Positions 61,778-64,000 of a stretch of 64,000 bases of DNA are shown here, in pieces. The translations under genes and the position numbers were made by a program. Under the pieces are notes generated by a model. It was given only the letters and a program-made list of their open reading frames with translations, was not told the DNA's origin and searched no databases. The stretch is from assembly GCA_002839855.1 (NCBI GenBank), contig PGYV01000006.1:115811-179810 (forward strand). Direction: 5' to 3'. Position 1 is the stretch's first letter. Each line of letters opens with the position of its first letter. The DNA comes from Candidatus Goldiibacteriota bacterium HGW-Goldbacteria-1 (lineage in GTDB: Bacteria > Oederibacteriota > PGYV01).

Positions 61778-61810
61778 TAACAATGCTTATTTAATTATTC
61801 GAAAGAATCA

Positions 61811-62245
61811 TTATTTGTCTTTCATCTTCTTTTTAACGTCTTCTTTCACTTTCTCTGCCTGTGCAGCTATTGAATTTCCTGCGTCTTCAATCTTTGCTTC
61901 AACTGATTTCAAGTTCTTTCCGGCTTTCTTTGCCTCTTTTTCTGCTATCTTTGCCGCCTTTTTCGCTTCTTTTTCTGCTTTCTTAGCTGCCTTTTTTGCT
62001 TCTTTTTCTACTTTTTTAGCTGCTTTTTCTGCAATCTTAGCCGCTTTTTTTGCCAATGCTGTTGCTTTCGCGTCCATAGAATTACCAACAGCTTCAACTG
62101 CAGCCGCAACTGAATTGCTTACGCCTTCAACCTTTGCCGCTGCTGATTTGGCATTGTTGCCCTTTTCTTCTGCTTTCTTTTCTGACGCAACTGCCATTGA
62201 TACTGCAAAAACAAACGCTAACAAGACAATAAAAAATCTTTTCAT
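61811..62245 (-). CDS. Exported Ala/Lys/Glu-rich helical protein
   Basis: A 144-residue protein with a signal peptide (residues 1-20, FAVSMAVASEK). The rest is a lysine- and alanine-rich helix with repeated KKAAKIAEKAAKKVEKEA-type units between residues 65 and 110. Two related segments flank the repeat (KVEGVSNSVAAAVEAVGNSM and KIEDAGNSIAAQAEKVKED). No enzymatic motif. Such proteins are often periplasmic spacers or bind nucleic acid or polyphosphate, but I do not claim a function. SD AAGGAGGAAAC, strong terminator, monocistronic. The DNA repeat also produces a long mirror frame on the other strand, which is a shadow. Confidence 0.75.
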   Translation of the reverse strand: MKRFFIVLLAFVFAVSMAVASEKKAEEKGNNAKSAAAKVEGVSNSVAAAVEAVGNSMDAKATALAKKAAKIAEKAAKKVEKEAKKAAKKAEKEAKKAAKIAEKEAKKAGKNLKSVEAKIEDAGNSIAAQAEKVKEDVKKKMKDK

Positions 62246-62417
62246 TTCTGTTTCCTCCTTGAATTTTAATTACAAAAATCAGTTAATTTCAGTATGCAAT
62301 TCTAACACTATTCTGCCAAATAACAAGCAATACCTTTATTTTTAGTATCTTGCCGGTATTGATACAGTGACATCTCTGTCTATACAGGTGCAGGTGAAGC
62401 CGAAAAAACTTCTGCGC

Positions 62418-64000
62418 CTAACGCATTTTAACCATTACCCCTATATCTGATTTAATCTGATTCCCTTTGTTATCCGTTACAAAGACCACATAATAATAGA
62501 TACCATTTGCAAATTTTGACGTAAAGTCCGGCGCCATTTTTACATCATTGCTTCCCGCAAAACAATGTTTTTGTATTTCCGTTTCTTTTACAAGCCTGTA
62601 TGCCATACTATAAATTCTTATTTTTATTATTTCCGCGCTTTTAGTCAGCGAAAATCTGAATGTAACACCCTCATTGCCCGACGGGTTTGGATATATCACC
62701 GTATTTCCGCCATCTACAAACCCAAGGCTTACATTGTTATTCACAGTTTGCGTTGCCGTAACAGTTGACGTACTGACGGGAGTTGTTGTCTCTGTTATTG
62801 TTTCTGTCACGGTTAAAGATGGTGTTTGGCTTATTACCTCTGTTGCGGTATTTGTGACAGTTTCAACAGCTGTTGCAGTATTAGTTTCAGTTATTATAAT
62901 GGTTGCTGTCACCGTCTTTGTAATAGTATTTGTTATTGTTCGGGTAATTGTTTCGGTAATAGTCTCTTTCGGGGTTTCAGTAATTGTTTCTGTGGCTGTG
63001 GCTGTTGCTGTTACTGTTTCCGATGAGGTTTCAGTAACCGTCGCAGTGCCCGTTTCAGTTGCCGTTTCAGTTGCCGTTTCAGTTGCTGTTTCTGTGGCTG
63101 TTTCTGTGGCTGTTTCAGTAGCTATTTCAGTTACAGTTTCAGTAATTGTTTCCGTTGCGGTTTCCGTGGTTGTTGCAGTACCCGTTTCAGTGATAGTTTC
63201 TGTTACTGTCGCAGTCACCGTTCCGGTAACCGTTTCAGATGAAGTTTGGGTTGTTGTTGCTGTGGCAATTTCCGTTACCGTTTCTGTTACAGTCTCGGTT
63301 GCAGTCTCGGTTACCGTAGAAGTAGCAGTTTCTGTTACTGTCGTAGTACCTGTCTCTGTTATCGTTGCAGTGGTCGTTGTAGTTATTGTTTCAGTTACTG
63401 TTTGAGTTACTGTCGCAGTGGTCGTTTGAGTGATCGTTGAAGTAGCTGTCTCAGTACCTGTCTCGGTAGCCGTTTCAGTTACTGTCGCAGTGGGCGTTTG
63501 ACTGGTCGTCGGAGTTGTCGTTTCAGTTACTGTCTCAGTAGTGGTTTCAGTTACAGTCTCAGTGGTCGTTGGAGTTATTGTTTCTGTTGCTGTCTTAGTA
63601 GCCGTTTCAGTTACTGTCTCGGTAGCCGTTTCAGTTACTGTCTCGGTAGCCGTTTCAGTTACTGTCTCGGTAGCCGTTTCAGTTACTGTCTCGCTGCCTG
63701 TTTCAGTTACTGTTTCGCTAGCCGTTTCAGTTACTGTCTCGGTAGTCGTTTCGGTTACTGTCTCGGTAGTCGTCTCGCTTACTGTCTCGGTACCCGTTTC
63801 AGTTATAGTCACCGTGATCGTTGGAGTTATCGTTTCTGTGGCTGTTTCAGTTACAGTCTCGGTAGTGGTTTCAGTTACAGTCGCCGTGGTCGTTGGAGTT
63901 ATCGTTTCTGTGCCCGTTTCAGTTACTGTCTCGGTACCCGTTTCAGTTATAGTCACCGTGGTCGTTGGAGTTATCGTTTCTGTTACTGTCTCAGTACCTG
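62418..64000 (-). CDS. Giant Thr-repeat surface protein, C-terminal part (5' end beyond window)
   Basis: The frame is open to the window edge: from base 64000 it reads GTETVTETITPTTT without a stop, so only the C-terminal 520 or so residues are seen. The first 400 are almost only T, E, V, A, S, I and P in units like TETVTE and TATETVTE, a mucin-like stalk. The final 105 residues are a beta-sandwich (VIYPNPSGNEGVTFRFSLTK, IKIRIYSMAYRLVKE, FANGIYYYVVFVTDNKGNQI) like FlgD/Por-secretion C-terminal domains, which are sorted to the surface. The product is probably a cell-surface stalk. The Thr-rich linker is shared with the lipoprotein at 8012. Confidence 0.82.
   Translation of the reverse strand, partial: GTETVTETITPTTTVTITETGTETVTETGTETITPTTTATVTETTTETVTETATETITPTITVTITETGTETVSETTTETVTETTTETVTETASETVTETGSETVTETATETVTETATETVTETATETVTETATKTATETITPTTTETVTETTTETVTETTTPTTSQTPTATVTETATETGTETATSTITQTTTATVTQTVTETITTTTTATITETGTTTVTETATSTVTETATETVTETVTEIATATTTQTSSETVTGTVTATVTETITETGTATTTETATETITETVTEIATETATETATETATETATETATETGTATVTETSSETVTATATATETITETPKETITETITRTITNTITKTVTATIIITETNTATAVETVTNTATEVISQTPSLTVTETITETTTPVSTSTVTATQTVNNNVSLGFVDGGNTVIYPNPSGNEGVTFRFSLTKSAEIIKIRIYSMAYRLVKETEIQKHCFAGSNDVKMAPDFTSKFANGIYYYVVFVTDNKGNQIKSDIGVMVKMR

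Noticed and set aside
61425-61810. Cobalamin or SAM riboswitch upstream of metH
   Set aside because: The TATAAT at 61452-61457 leaves a leader of about 20 nt, and no B12-box-like sequence is seen further upstream.
61815-62345. Long plus-strand frame opposite the Ala/Lys-rich gene
   Set aside because: It is a shadow of repeated Lys/Ala/Glu codons read backward (Phe/Ala/Ser-rich) with no SD. The minus-strand gene has signal peptide, SD and terminator.
62674-63405. Plus-strand Val/Ser-rich frame opposite the Thr-repeat gene
   Set aside because: Mirror of the TETVTE repeat (VSVTVS). The minus frame runs to the window edge and ends in a folded domain.

Overview
The window looks like a chromosomal stretch of a diderm bacterium with moderate G+C. 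Signs of two membranes are several probable outer-membrane beta-barrels, many lipoproteins with lipoboxes and a FecR-domain envelope protein. A Thr-rich protein at the right edge ends in a beta-sandwich tail of the kind used for surface sorting. The gene order rho-rpmE-thyX-DUF1385-prfA-prmC and the Thr/Pro-rich low-complexity linkers remind me of poorly cultured lineages near Elusimicrobiota (for example Goldbacteria). That placement is a guess, because no rRNA gene is present.

Layout. 1-4.2 kb: the end of tpiA, secG, a peptide-binding lipoprotein, a PilZ protein, a zinc-type CDF exporter and a tRNA-Glu. 4.2-8.7 kb: a DMT permease, a coupled XRE-cupin regulator and acyl-CoA synthetase, and two small envelope proteins. 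8.8-14.2 kb: the conserved block rho, rpmE, thyX, DUF1385, prfA, prmC. 14.4-19.7 kb: two GT39-like membrane glycosyltransferases (one with a PA14 domain) on either side of a VapBC-like toxin-antitoxin pair. 20-25.3 kb: a beta-barrel candidate and dnaE. 25.6-36.5 kb: cell-wall and scaffold proteins (LysM, SpoIID, two transglutaminase-like/TPR proteins, WD40, MORN) around typA. 36.5-38.6 kb: an AT-rich island with three copies of a MITE-like repeat, a secreted orphan protein and a DgkA-like kinase. 38.7-42.1 kb: an anchored protein and secA.

42.2-55.9 kb is a signalling and envelope block. A lipoprotein binding protein is translationally coupled to a histidine kinase. Next comes a sigma-54 activator whose receiver domain has lost its phosphorylation residues. 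It is followed by a consensus sigma-54 promoter, a 5' leader with two C-rich hairpins, a second pseudo-receiver, a canonical single-domain receiver, and a second sigma-54-type promoter in front of a FecR protein and a Trp/Lys repeat protein. After these lie two beta-barrels and a complete kinase/NtrC pair. I read this as one regulated envelope module, and it is the best candidate here for an undescribed system.

55.9-64 kb: a 1.1-kb repeat nest between two convergent genes, a LacI-like sensor domain without its DNA-binding part, an alpha/beta-hydrolase with Glu in place of the nucleophile Ser, a B12-dependent methionine synthase without the reactivation domain, an Ala/Lys-rich secreted protein, and the Thr-repeat protein that runs off the edge.

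Small repeats are a theme. A palindromic REP family (TGGTAG...CGCG) recurs at least nine times. At three loci, arrays of short words in inverted orientation begin within a few bases of a stop codon and enclose REP copies. Promoters are mostly sigma-70 type, often with an extended -10 (TGnTATAAT).
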